Position numbers and translations under genes: made by a program. From NCBI GenBank assembly GCA_024401305.1, contig JAKSLI010000034.1, forward strand, positions 1 through 36,353: a stretch of 36,353 nt of DNA, written 5' to 3'. Positions within the stretch are counted from its first letter, which is position 1. Each line of letters starts with the position of its first letter. The stretch comes from Bacteroidaceae bacterium. Lineage in GTDB: Bacteria > Bacteroidota > Bacteroidia > Bacteroidales > Bacteroidaceae. This document shows, one piece after another, positions 1 through 6,790 of this stretch. The notes beneath the pieces are model-generated. The model saw nothing but the letters and a program-made list of their open reading frames with translations. It was not told the origin of the DNA and did no database searches.

Positions 1-11
1 GAACTTAAATT

Positions 12-39
12 AAAAATGAAAAGTGAAAAATGAAAAGTA
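12..39 (+). repeat. Tandem 14-bp repeat at the start of the first gene
   Basis: Two adjacent units, AAAAATGAAAAGTG at 12-25 and AAAAATGAAAAGTA at 26-39, differ only in the last base. Each carries an ATG. The first (16) opens a five-codon frame, MKSEK, whose TGA overlaps the ATG at 30, which is the real gene start. The mini-frame may simply be a by-product of the duplication. Confidence 0.8.
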
Positions 40-752
40 AGGATATAGAAATATTGATAGAGAAGTATCTCAACGGCGAGACAACTCCCGAAGAGGAGAA
101 GGCTCTGGCTGCGGAAGTGTCTCGTGATGATGCTCCACAGGAATGGAAGATCATCGCCGAGATGCTTGGGGAACTGACTGTTGACGAAGCTCTCTACGAC
201 AATATGATGGCAGAGCGCAACAAGAAGTCTCGCATCATGAAGCTATGGCCATGGGTAGCAGCTGCGTGTGTGGCGGCAATACTTTTGATGATTCCTACAC
301 CACCGAAAAGCCCGCTAACCCCAGAACGTGGGGAATCTGTTGCTAAGGTAGAGGAAGTTAAATCAGAAACATCTAAAAGCCCCCTAACCCCCGAACGGGG
401 GAATTCTGTTGCAAGACAGGAGGCTACCGTTATTGGTGGAAAGGCTGAATCAGCAAGTGTTACCAAGCCAAAAGTCAATACGGTAATGAAAACTACTACG
501 ACAAATCTGATTGCGAAGGTTGAATTGACAGAAGAAACATCGCAACCGACGGAGCTAGCTTCCGAACCAGCAACCGCAAATCCTTCTTCCGAACCTTCCC
601 AAGCAGCAGAAGATATTTTTGATGCTACCCTTGCAAATGTCAGACGCGCAGCATTACAGAAGATGATGTCTTGTGATATGCAATGCATGAACGAGGACAT
701 CAACCTACGCGCCACCCATTTGTCCACTTTAATCCAAGAACAAAACCAATGA
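30..752 (+). CDS. Anti-sigma-factor-like single-pass membrane protein
   Basis: This 240-residue protein has an acidic N-terminal segment with a YLNGETTPEEEKAL motif at residues 13-26. That motif resembles the cytoplasmic head of Bacteroidetes anti-sigma factors that pair with ECF sigma factors. A basic stretch (64-71) precedes one hydrophobic segment at about 72-88, which suggests an N-in, C-out inner-membrane topology. The remaining 150 residues are low-complexity and rich in Ser, Thr, Glu and Pro. They end in a short helical part with two cysteines (MSCDMQC). Residues 93-105 and 116-128 are two copies of a palindromic DNA repeat read in frame. No FecR domain is visible. An ECF sigma gene would be expected just upstream, outside the window. 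The function is inferred from architecture only. Confidence 0.6.
   Translation: MKSKDIEILIEKYLNGETTPEEEKALAAEVSRDDAPQEWKIIAEMLGELTVDEALYDNMMAERNKKSRIMKLWPWVAAACVAAILLMIPTPPKSPLTPERGESVAKVEEVKSETSKSPLTPERGNSVARQEATVIGGKAESASVTKPKVNTVMKTTTTNLIAKVELTEETSQPTELASEPATANPSSEPSQAAEDIFDATLANVRRAALQKMMSCDMQCMNEDINLRATHLSTLIQEQNQ
306..412 (+). repeat. Two palindromic 38-bp repeats inside a coding frame
   Basis: Copies at 306-343 and 375-412 are offset by exactly 69 bp, so both are translated in the same frame as KSPLTPERG followed by E/N-S-V-A. Each can fold a GC-rich hairpin around a GAACG loop. The innermost pair is A323-T329 in copy one and C392-G398 in copy two, a change that keeps pairing. They resemble interspersed palindromic repeats more than a protein domain. 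Confidence 0.75.
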
Positions 753-802
753 TATTTGGCAATTATATGCAACCAGGCACATAAACCACTGATTATATTT
801 TT

Positions 803-946
803 AACCGCAGATTCAACCAAATTCACGCAGATTGAACCAAATTTATATTTATAATTGAACCAAATTATGCTACGCGGCAGCATCTTTTGAATTATAAAAA
901 AGAATTATCTGCGTCAATCTGCGTGAATTTGGTTGAATCTGCGGTT
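803..946. repeat. Perfect 32-bp inverted repeat with 80-bp spacer
   Basis: The arm at 803-834 is exactly complementary to 915-946. The left arm overlaps a tandem 20-bp unit, with 806-825 and 826-845 both of the form CGCAGATT-S-AACCAAATT-Y-A. A further partial copy (ATTGAACCAAATT) sits near 855. There is no T-run after the right arm, so this does not look like a simple terminator. It fills most of the 214-bp gap between the first two genes. It may be a short non-autonomous element or an interspersed repeat. Confidence 0.8.
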
Positions 947-966
947 TAATATTAAGTCACTTACTT

Positions 967-1596
967 ATGAAAAAAACAATATTTATAATAATATCAATCC
1001 TCTCCAGCATCCCGATGTTTGCCCAAACCTCCCTGAATGAAGAGTTTTGGAACCTCCTTCCATTATCCGAGGAGATGTCCAACGTCGAATGGGAAATTTT
1101 TGGAGAGAATGGCGACAGTCTGCATCTCTATGTGTTCGTTGAGCAGTTTGATGACTCTGTTGATCCAATGCTGTATCTTAACAATGACAGCGTAGACATC
1201 AGCCGTTTTGCTGCCAAAGACAAGATGGGAAACATCATCACTCAGGCAAAGGACCTTGCCGAACAGATAAAACAGCAGAAACGACAAGTTAACGAGACGT
1301 ACGACAAAATAATGGCAACGCTGCATAGAATCTCCAAAATGGCATATACACAGAACCATTGGGAAAGACATCAGGGCGGCAAAGACGAGATTCTCTGGAC
1401 AATGAAACTGAAGGAAGGTGACGCGGAGATAAAGTTCAAGCTGTCGCCTCTTGACGGAACTTCCCTACACCCAGAACTGCTCTGGCTCCTACCTAAAAGC
1501 AGCGGTTGCGTAGAAGTTATATGCAAACTGGCAGAGCCTGCCATAAAATACGATGAAAACAACGAACGTTACTTAAAAATAATCTTAGAAAAATGA
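967..1596 (+). CDS. Secreted protein of unknown function (209 aa)
   Basis: The N-terminus MKKTIFIIISILSSIPMFAQ is a clear type I signal peptide, with cleavage likely after FAQ, so the protein is probably periplasmic. No catalytic motif is recognised. Residues about 80-125 are charged and likely helical, followed by a segment reading KDEILWTMKLKEG that suggests a beta-rich C-terminal half. Its TGA overlaps the next ATG (1593-1596, ATGA), so the two genes are probably translationally coupled. The two proteins look alike in layout and the second may be a longer paralogue. Position behind an anti-sigma-like gene suggests a small envelope-related operon, which is inference. Confidence 0.7.
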   Translation: MKKTIFIIISILSSIPMFAQTSLNEEFWNLLPLSEEMSNVEWEIFGENGDSLHLYVFVEQFDDSVDPMLYLNNDSVDISRFAAKDKMGNIITQAKDLAEQIKQQKRQVNETYDKIMATLHRISKMAYTQNHWERHQGGKDEILWTMKLKEGDAEIKFKLSPLDGTSLHPELLWLLPKSSGCVEVICKLAEPAIKYDENNERYLKIILEK

Positions 1597-2699
1597 AACA
1601 AATACTTACAATAATATCCCTCTTTTGCTGCATCAGTATGGCAGCACAGGACAGAACACCGTTGGACAAGGTGTTTGAGGAAATCTCCGCAATCTTATCT
1701 GTTCCGAGTAATAATTATAAGCAGAAGATAAACCATGGAGATGGCGTTGTCATGTACGTTCATAATGATGTGATTGGAAAGCATTTTCTTTGTACCAAGG
1801 AATGTGGTACATCCAACGATTCTGGCGATATGACAACAGAAGAGGTGGAACTGGCAAATGCCAAAAACGGAAAAATCTTTGATGCTATATTCAAAGTAGT
1901 TGGCGACAATCTTGACTCTCTGATGCAAATCTCGGAAGAGAGCTACCACTATGAGTCGCACATTAATGGCAACGACACCATTATATACGACATCTGCTTG
2001 AAGAATGGCGAGGATACGGTCAAGGCTATAAAGGCAAGTAACGGTTCGATGATCTTTCCAAATGCTCTGGAAACAGTATCCCTGAACTTTACTACCAGCA
2101 AGAAAGCATGCGGAAAGCACGTTAGTGGAATGGAAATACTCTCTTTCTACAAGAATGTGTATCTGCCAGAAAGGAAAAGCTATCTTTTTGAGAAGGAGCC
2201 ATATCTGAAAAAGATTATTCCCCTATTGAAGCAGAAGGGCATAAAATCATGGAAATTCACTTGGGCACAGGGCGCAGATTTTGATGTCGATGCCAATATG
2301 GGTAAGGAGATTGCATGGGGTGAAAGTGTGGCATTCACAAACGAAGGTCACACCACTGGTACGATGTTTTTCATTCCTCGTGAGAAGAAAGAACTTGCAG
2401 AAGCTATCTTTACATCAATAGACAGCATCACGCTTGCCCATACTGACCTCCATCCTGAGCAGAGATTTAGTTATGCATATAATGCTCCAGAAAGAGTGTT
2501 ACAGAACGTAGAAGCTAAACACATCACTCAGATGTTCAACGGCCGTACTGGAGAAGAGCATGTATCAACAAAGGTATTATTAGGAGCAACTCCAGATGGC
2601 TACTACATAGCTGTGATGGATGTCACAAACAGCCTCTTTGTACCACATGAATGGTATAAGCTCAAGAGCTTTGTTGACGGCAAGAAGAAGTATATATAG
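1593..2699 (+). CDS. Secreted protein of unknown function (368 aa)
   Basis: The signal peptide MKQILTIISLFCCISMAAQ directs export. The mature protein has about 350 residues and is not recognised. Residues about 85-140 (helical stretch, then SYHYESH and an IIYDICLKNGED segment) line up loosely with the middle of the preceding gene's product. This suggests paralogy plus an extra C-terminal domain here. The start overlaps the previous stop by 4 bp. A strong stem-loop terminator at 2721 lies 21 bp after the stop, so this is the last gene of its operon. No enzyme signature or metal site is evident. Confidence 0.7.
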   Translation: MKQILTIISLFCCISMAAQDRTPLDKVFEEISAILSVPSNNYKQKINHGDGVVMYVHNDVIGKHFLCTKECGTSNDSGDMTTEEVELANAKNGKIFDAIFKVVGDNLDSLMQISEESYHYESHINGNDTIIYDICLKNGEDTVKAIKASNGSMIFPNALETVSLNFTTSKKACGKHVSGMEILSFYKNVYLPERKSYLFEKEPYLKKIIPLLKQKGIKSWKFTWAQGADFDVDANMGKEIAWGESVAFTNEGHTTGTMFFIPREKKELAEAIFTSIDSITLAHTDLHPEQRFSYAYNAPERVLQNVEAKHITQMFNGRTGEEHVSTKVLLGATPDGYYIAVMDVTNSLFVPHEWYKLKSFVDGKKKYI

Positions 2700-2720
2700 T
2701 AGATTAAGCTATTAAGACCT

Positions 2721-2753
2721 AGCCCCTCCCAAGTTTAGCGGGAGGGGCTTTTT
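2721..2753 (+). terminator. Rho-independent terminator
   Basis: A ten-base arm AGCCCCTCCC (2721-2730) pairs perfectly with GGGAGGGGCT (2740-2749) around a 9-base loop, followed by a T-run. It ends the operon of the two secreted proteins and insulates the promoter at 2829. Confidence 0.9.
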
Positions 2754-2828
2754 GTAATATGAAGATTGCAAAATGAGTGATAAAGGATTGGGCTTCATTT
2801 TTTATAATTAACATTTCTTTTGATTTAT

Positions 2829-2859
2829 TTTGGGTTATGCTTAAAATACCATAAATTTG
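2829..2859 (+). promoter_or_regulatory. Canonical Bacteroidetes housekeeping promoter
   Basis: TTTG at 2829-2832 is separated by exactly 19 bp from TAAATTTG at 2852-2859. This is a perfect match to the known Bacteroidetes -33 TTTG / -7 TAnnTTTG consensus. Transcription should start around 2866, giving a leader of about 135-140 nt before the ATG at 3004. The spacing and the preceding terminator make this the best-supported promoter in the window. Confidence 0.85.
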
Positions 2860-2887
2860 CCGCGTAAAATTAATCTTTAAACTAACC

Positions 2888-2957
2888 TTAAACCATAAAC
2901 CTTAAACCATAAACCTTAAACCTTAAACCATAAACCTTAAACCATAAACCTTAAACT
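2888..2957 (+). repeat. Ten tandem heptamers in the 5' leader
   Basis: From 2888 the sequence reads as ten consecutive 7-mers of the form TTAAACC or ATAAACC, the last being TTAAACT. A half-matching ACTAACC precedes them. They lie wholly inside the predicted leader of the 1121-residue protein. Such an array is prone to slippage, so leader length could vary. The heptamer length and lack of spacers exclude CRISPR. Confidence 0.9.
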
Positions 2958-3003
2958 ATAATTTATACTTTTAACTTTATAAAACTAATTTAAATCTAAC
3001 CGT

Positions 3004-6000
3004 ATGAGAAAATTTTTCTTTTTGATCGGTGCGCTTGTTTCTGTATTCTCTACAGCTTCGGCATGGGAGAAGCCAGCTGCTCCTGCAGTTCAGGCTCTCG
3101 CTACTGACGGAGAAACTGAGCAGTACATTTACAACGAAGGCACTGGAGGTTTCCTTGTAGGTGACAACAACTGGTTCACTCGTGCATCAGCGTTGAAGAC
3201 CCTTGGTTACAAATGGAAGGTTTTGATCGTTGACGAAACCATGCCTTACTATGCTCTCATGGACAATGTAGAGCGCAACAATGACGGAAAGCCAGCAGAT
3301 TGGGGCTACCGCCGCATGTTCTGCGACAATGCTTCTGCCATTTGGGTGGACAATGACAATGGTCTGAACAATGCTACATGGAAGATTGACTTCCTCGCTG
3401 GCAACAAGTTCACTATCAGCAACGACGGTGCTGACGCTGACGGTAATCCTATCGATGGTCTTTTCGGTGTTCGTGACGCTTCTACTAACGACACTCGTTG
3501 CTACTTCTCTTCTGCTTACCCAGAGGAAACCCTCAACACAGTTTGGTATGCAACTTCAATTGCTGAGTACGAGAGATATTCATCAGCTATCGCCATTTAT
3601 GACGCTGCTATGGAGCTCAAGAGTGAAATTGACAAGGCTAAGGCTAAGTATCCTTCACTTGACATCTCTGCTCAGGAGGCTGTTTACAATAACTCAAACT
3701 CTACACTTGACGAGCTCAAGGCTGCCATCGAGGCTGTTAAGGAGGCTGTTCGCAAGGCTGACGCTGCTGCAAACGAGGCTGCTGCAACTTGGGATTCTCC
3801 AATCGACCTCACTTCAATGATCGACAACCCAAGCTTCGAGACAGGTGAGATGGGTGCTTGGACAACAGCTGGTTCTGGTGGTGACACTGGCGTTAAGGCT
3901 ATCGGCGAGGTAGGCTCAACTTACTATTGCGCTAACTCTGACGGTACTTACGTGTTCAACACTTGGGGTCGCACACCTCTCGTAGTTAACCAGAAGCTCG
4001 AAAACATGCCTAAGGGTGTTTACAAGCTCACTGCTCTCTATGCTTCTGACCATGGTAACATCGGTCGCCTCCTCGCTAATGCCGACACTCTCGACATCGC
4101 TGCTGGCGCTGACAAGTTCGATATGGTTGAAGGTACATTGACAGCTGCTTCTGCTGATGGTGTTCTCAACATCGGTATGACTTCAAACGAATGGTTCAAG
4201 GCTGACAACTTCCGCCTCATGTATCACGGTAACAACAAGGAAGCTGCTCAGGCTTACTTCCAGGCTGCTGCTCCTGCTTACAGTGAGGATGAGCTTATCA
4301 CAGAAAGCCTTCTCAACACTTACAACGAAACTGTAAGCTCTGCTCTCGCAGGCATCACTTCTGTAGAGTCAGCTATCAGCGCTTTGGCATCTCTCCAGGA
4401 TCTCGTTGGCCAGATTGCTGTGAACAAGGAAACTTGGAAGACATACCAGGATAAGCTCAAGACAGCTCAGGAAACTCTCCAGGACCCTAACATCGACCAG
4501 AGTGCTTCTGCTGTATTGGCTCTCAGCGACTACCTCATGGAGTCTGAGGACTACATCAACAACAAGGAGTTCACCACAGACGAACTTCTCCAGGAGATCG
4601 CTAAGCTCGACCAGATGATCAAGGACGCTATGCAGTGTCTCAAGGGTGGTGCAGACTTCACTCACTTCCTCAAGAATCCTGAAATGGATGCAGCTGCTGG
4701 TTGGAACGGTTCACCTACAATCAACGCTAAGTGTGGTGAGAAGTACGGTCTCAACGCTGACTTCGATGTATATCAGGAAGTAGAAAATGTTCCTGTAGGT
4801 CTCTACGAAATCTCTATGCAGGGCTTCTATCGCGAATTCCGTGATGACGATGCCAACAAGACAGCTTGGTACAATGTATTCGAGAATACTGAAGACGCTC
4901 GCACATTCAAGGCTGGCGCTCCAAAGCCAATCGCATTCGTTTACATGAACACTAACAAGAACCCTCTCAACTGCGTTTACGAATACGCTCAGGCTGGTTC
5001 TTACGATGCTGACACTCAGGTCTTCACTTGTGATTTCTATGGTTCAGGCTTCTCTACAGACCCATACAACCTCTACGCTTATCCAAACGATATGGCAACT
5101 GCTGCAAAGGCATTTGCTGAAGGCGCATACAAGGTTTCTGCTTACGGTCTCGTAGCTAAGGATGGCGACAAGCTCCGTCTCGGTGTGAAGGGTCATCTCG
5201 GTAGTTCTGACTGGGCTATCTTCGATAACTTCAAGCTCACATTCCGTGCTAAGGACGAAGCTATTATCAACAAGCTTCTCCCAGACGCAAAGGCTTCTCT
5301 CGACCTCACAGGCAAGAAGGTTGGTAAGGATGTAAAGGAACTCGTTGCCAACACTATCAAGGCTGCTGAAAGCGCATCTACAGTTGACCAGAAGTTCGAC
5401 GCTCTCGCTAAGTGCTTCGAGCTCGGTGATGTAATCGAAGCTTCTGTTGCATTGTTCAACAACCTTGAGGCTGCTCTCGGCGATCTCCAGACAGCTATTA
5501 ACAACGCAAGCTCTATCGGCGTAGCTGAATCTACAATGACTGAAGCAGGCGTTCTCATGAACAACGCTTACGAAGGTTGGGATAAGGGTACTTATACTGA
5601 CGCTGAAGCAGAGGAAGCTATCAAGGCTATCCAGGAAATGATCAACAAGCTCCAGATTCCTGAGTTCATCGGTTCTGACGAAACTCCTGGTGACTTCACA
5701 GGCTTCATCAAGGATGCTGGTCTCGACGGTCTTACAGTAGCAGACAGCAACTTCGGTGCTTGGTCATTCACAAAGAACGGTGGTAACGGCCCTATGTTCC
5801 CTTACGGTGCTGCTTCAAGTACAGCAGTAGAGTTCTGGAACGCTACAGCTGCTAACCTCCAGTTCACTCTCACTCAGAAGATCCTTGGTCTCCCTGCAGG
5901 CAAGTATGGTCTCTTCGTTGACGCTGCAAACAGCTACAACGCTCAGGCACATGTTGGTGACCCAGGTCGTGCTTATCTCTTCGCTGAAACTGAAGGCAAG

Positions 6001-6369
6001 ACAGTAGTTCCTTCTGTAGCTATCGAGCCTAAGGAAGACGATGCAACAGTTTACGACATTTACTGCGTAATCTTCACAGTAGAAGAAGGTGATGTAGTAA
6101 CAGTAGGTATCAAGACTGTTAGCCCAATGGACGCTCGCTGGTTCAGCTGCGACAACTTCCGTCTCGAATGTTACGGCAAGAACAGCTCTAAGACTGATAC
6201 ACCAGACAACATGAACGGTGCTACAGCTATCCAGAACACAGTTTCTGAATCAGTTGCTACTCCAGTTGCAATCTACAACATGTCAGGTGTTCAGATGCCA
6301 AGTCTCCACAAGGGTCTTAACATCGTTCGCATGAGCGACGGTAAGGTTCGCAAGATTATGGTTAAGTAA
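3004..6369 (+). CDS. Large modular secreted protein with T9SS-like tail
   Basis: This is a 1121-residue protein with a signal peptide (1-20, ending ASA). Residues about 38-180 look like a beta-trefoil or lectin-like domain beginning YIYNEGTGGFLVGDNNW. Three jelly-roll modules resembling carbohydrate-binding domains follow at about 267-410, 549-752 and 896-1062. Each closes with the same signature (WFKADNFRL, WAIFDNFKL, WFSCDNFRL). Alanine-rich helical spacers separate them (about 195-265, 415-545, 755-890). The last 50 residues (IYNMSGVQM ... KGLNIVRMSDGKVRKIMVK) resemble a type A sorting domain for type IX secretion, so the protein is probably surface-attached or released. No catalytic domain is seen. 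Codon use is strongly restricted (CTC Leu, AAC Asn, GCT Ala), which suggests high expression. It has its own promoter and terminator. A role in glycan or matrix binding is inferred. Confidence 0.8.
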   Translation: MRKFFFLIGALVSVFSTASAWEKPAAPAVQALATDGETEQYIYNEGTGGFLVGDNNWFTRASALKTLGYKWKVLIVDETMPYYALMDNVERNNDGKPADWGYRRMFCDNASAIWVDNDNGLNNATWKIDFLAGNKFTISNDGADADGNPIDGLFGVRDASTNDTRCYFSSAYPEETLNTVWYATSIAEYERYSSAIAIYDAAMELKSEIDKAKAKYPSLDISAQEAVYNNSNSTLDELKAAIEAVKEAVRKADAAANEAAATWDSPIDLTSMIDNPSFETGEMGAWTTAGSGGDTGVKAIGEVGSTYYCANSDGTYVFNTWGRTPLVVNQKLENMPKGVYKLTALYASDHGNIGRLLANADTLDIAAGADKFDMVEGTLTAASADGVLNIGMTSNEWFKADNFRLMYHGNNKEAAQAYFQAAAPAYSEDELITESLLNTYNETVSSALAGITSVESAISALASLQDLVGQIAVNKETWKTYQDKLKTAQETLQDPNIDQSASAVLALSDYLMESEDYINNKEFTTDELLQEIAKLDQMIKDAMQCLKGGADFTHFLKNPEMDAAAGWNGSPTINAKCGEKYGLNADFDVYQEVENVPVGLYEISMQGFYREFRDDDANKTAWYNVFENTEDARTFKAGAPKPIAFVYMNTNKNPLNCVYEYAQAGSYDADTQVFTCDFYGSGFSTDPYNLYAYPNDMATAAKAFAEGAYKVSAYGLVAKDGDKLRLGVKGHLGSSDWAIFDNFKLTFRAKDEAIINKLLPDAKASLDLTGKKVGKDVKELVANTIKAAESASTVDQKFDALAKCFELGDVIEASVALFNNLEAALGDLQTAINNASSIGVAESTMTEAGVLMNNAYEGWDKGTYTDAEAEEAIKAIQEMINKLQIPEFIGSDETPGDFTGFIKDAGLDGLTVADSNFGAWSFTKNGGNGPMFPYGAASSTAVEFWNATAANLQFTLTQKILGLPAGKYGLFVDAANSYNAQAHVGDPGRAYLFAETEGKTVVPSVAIEPKEDDATVYDIYCVIFTVEEGDVVTVGIKTVSPMDARWFSCDNFRLECYGKNSSKTDTPDNMNGATAIQNTVSESVATPVAIYNMSGVQMPSLHKGLNIVRMSDGKVRKIMVK

Positions 6370-6386
6370 TCTGTAATATATCCATA

Positions 6387-6428
6387 AAGGAACTGGAGAA
6401 GGTCAATCCTTCGCCAGTTCCTTCTTTT
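6387..6428 (+). terminator. Rho-independent terminator
   Basis: The arm AAGGAACTGGAGAAGG (6387-6402) pairs with CCTTCGCCAGTTCCTT (6408-6423) with one A-G mismatch, a 5-base loop and a following T-rich tract. It isolates the 1121-residue gene as a single-gene transcript. Confidence 0.9.
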
Positions 6429-6429
6429 C

Positions 6430-6790
6430 ATTTCTTCATAATTAAAACAAAAACAATAAAAACCGCATAAAAGAGAAGATGGCTTTGCCATTGATGCTTT
6501 GCCTTCGTGATTTTCCTAGTGAGCAAGCTCACAGACAAAATCCCAAATTCAAACCATCACTCTACGAGTTTCTTCTCTTTCATGCAAAAAACAGGAAAAA
6601 CATTCCTATGTCGCCAATGTATCTAATGTTGACCGTGGTTGCTTGTTTTTAGCGAAGCGTTGTTTTTTGTTTTTGTTAAAAGAATCCAAGGTTAAAACCT
6701 ATATAAAAGAAGAGGGTAGAGGAAAACTCATGAGCTCACGCTCCACCTGTTTGACAATTCTTATAATGCAATATATAAATACTACCAAAT
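6430..6790 (+). other. Noncoding leader region of the FAS1/SusCD operon
   Basis: These roughly 360 bp should hold the operon promoter, but no good TTTG-N19-TAnnTTTG match was found. A perfect palindrome GTGAGC-AA-GCTCAC lies at 6519-6532. AT-rich DNA follows, with T-runs near 6648-6677. A TTTG at 6751 followed by TATATAAA about 20 bp later is only a weak promoter candidate. No credible small gene was seen here. The region may hold a regulator site or a long leader. Confidence 0.45.

Noticed and set aside
194-883. Minus-strand open frame of 229 codons opposite the anti-sigma-like gene
   Set aside because: It lies antisense to a gene with a convincing start, membrane segment and N-terminal motif. 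Its translation has no recognisable domain, and it runs into the inverted repeat.
803-946. Intrinsic terminator for the first gene
   Set aside because: The loop is 80 bases and no T-run follows the right arm.
2888-2957. CRISPR-like or telomere-like array
   Set aside because: The units are 7 bp with no spacers, so it is a simple tandem repeat. Resemblance to telomere repeats is coincidental.
3371-3820. Plus-strand frame of 149 codons within the 1121-residue gene
   Set aside because: Its product is a Leu/Thr/Ser-rich shadow caused by the biased codons of the true frame.
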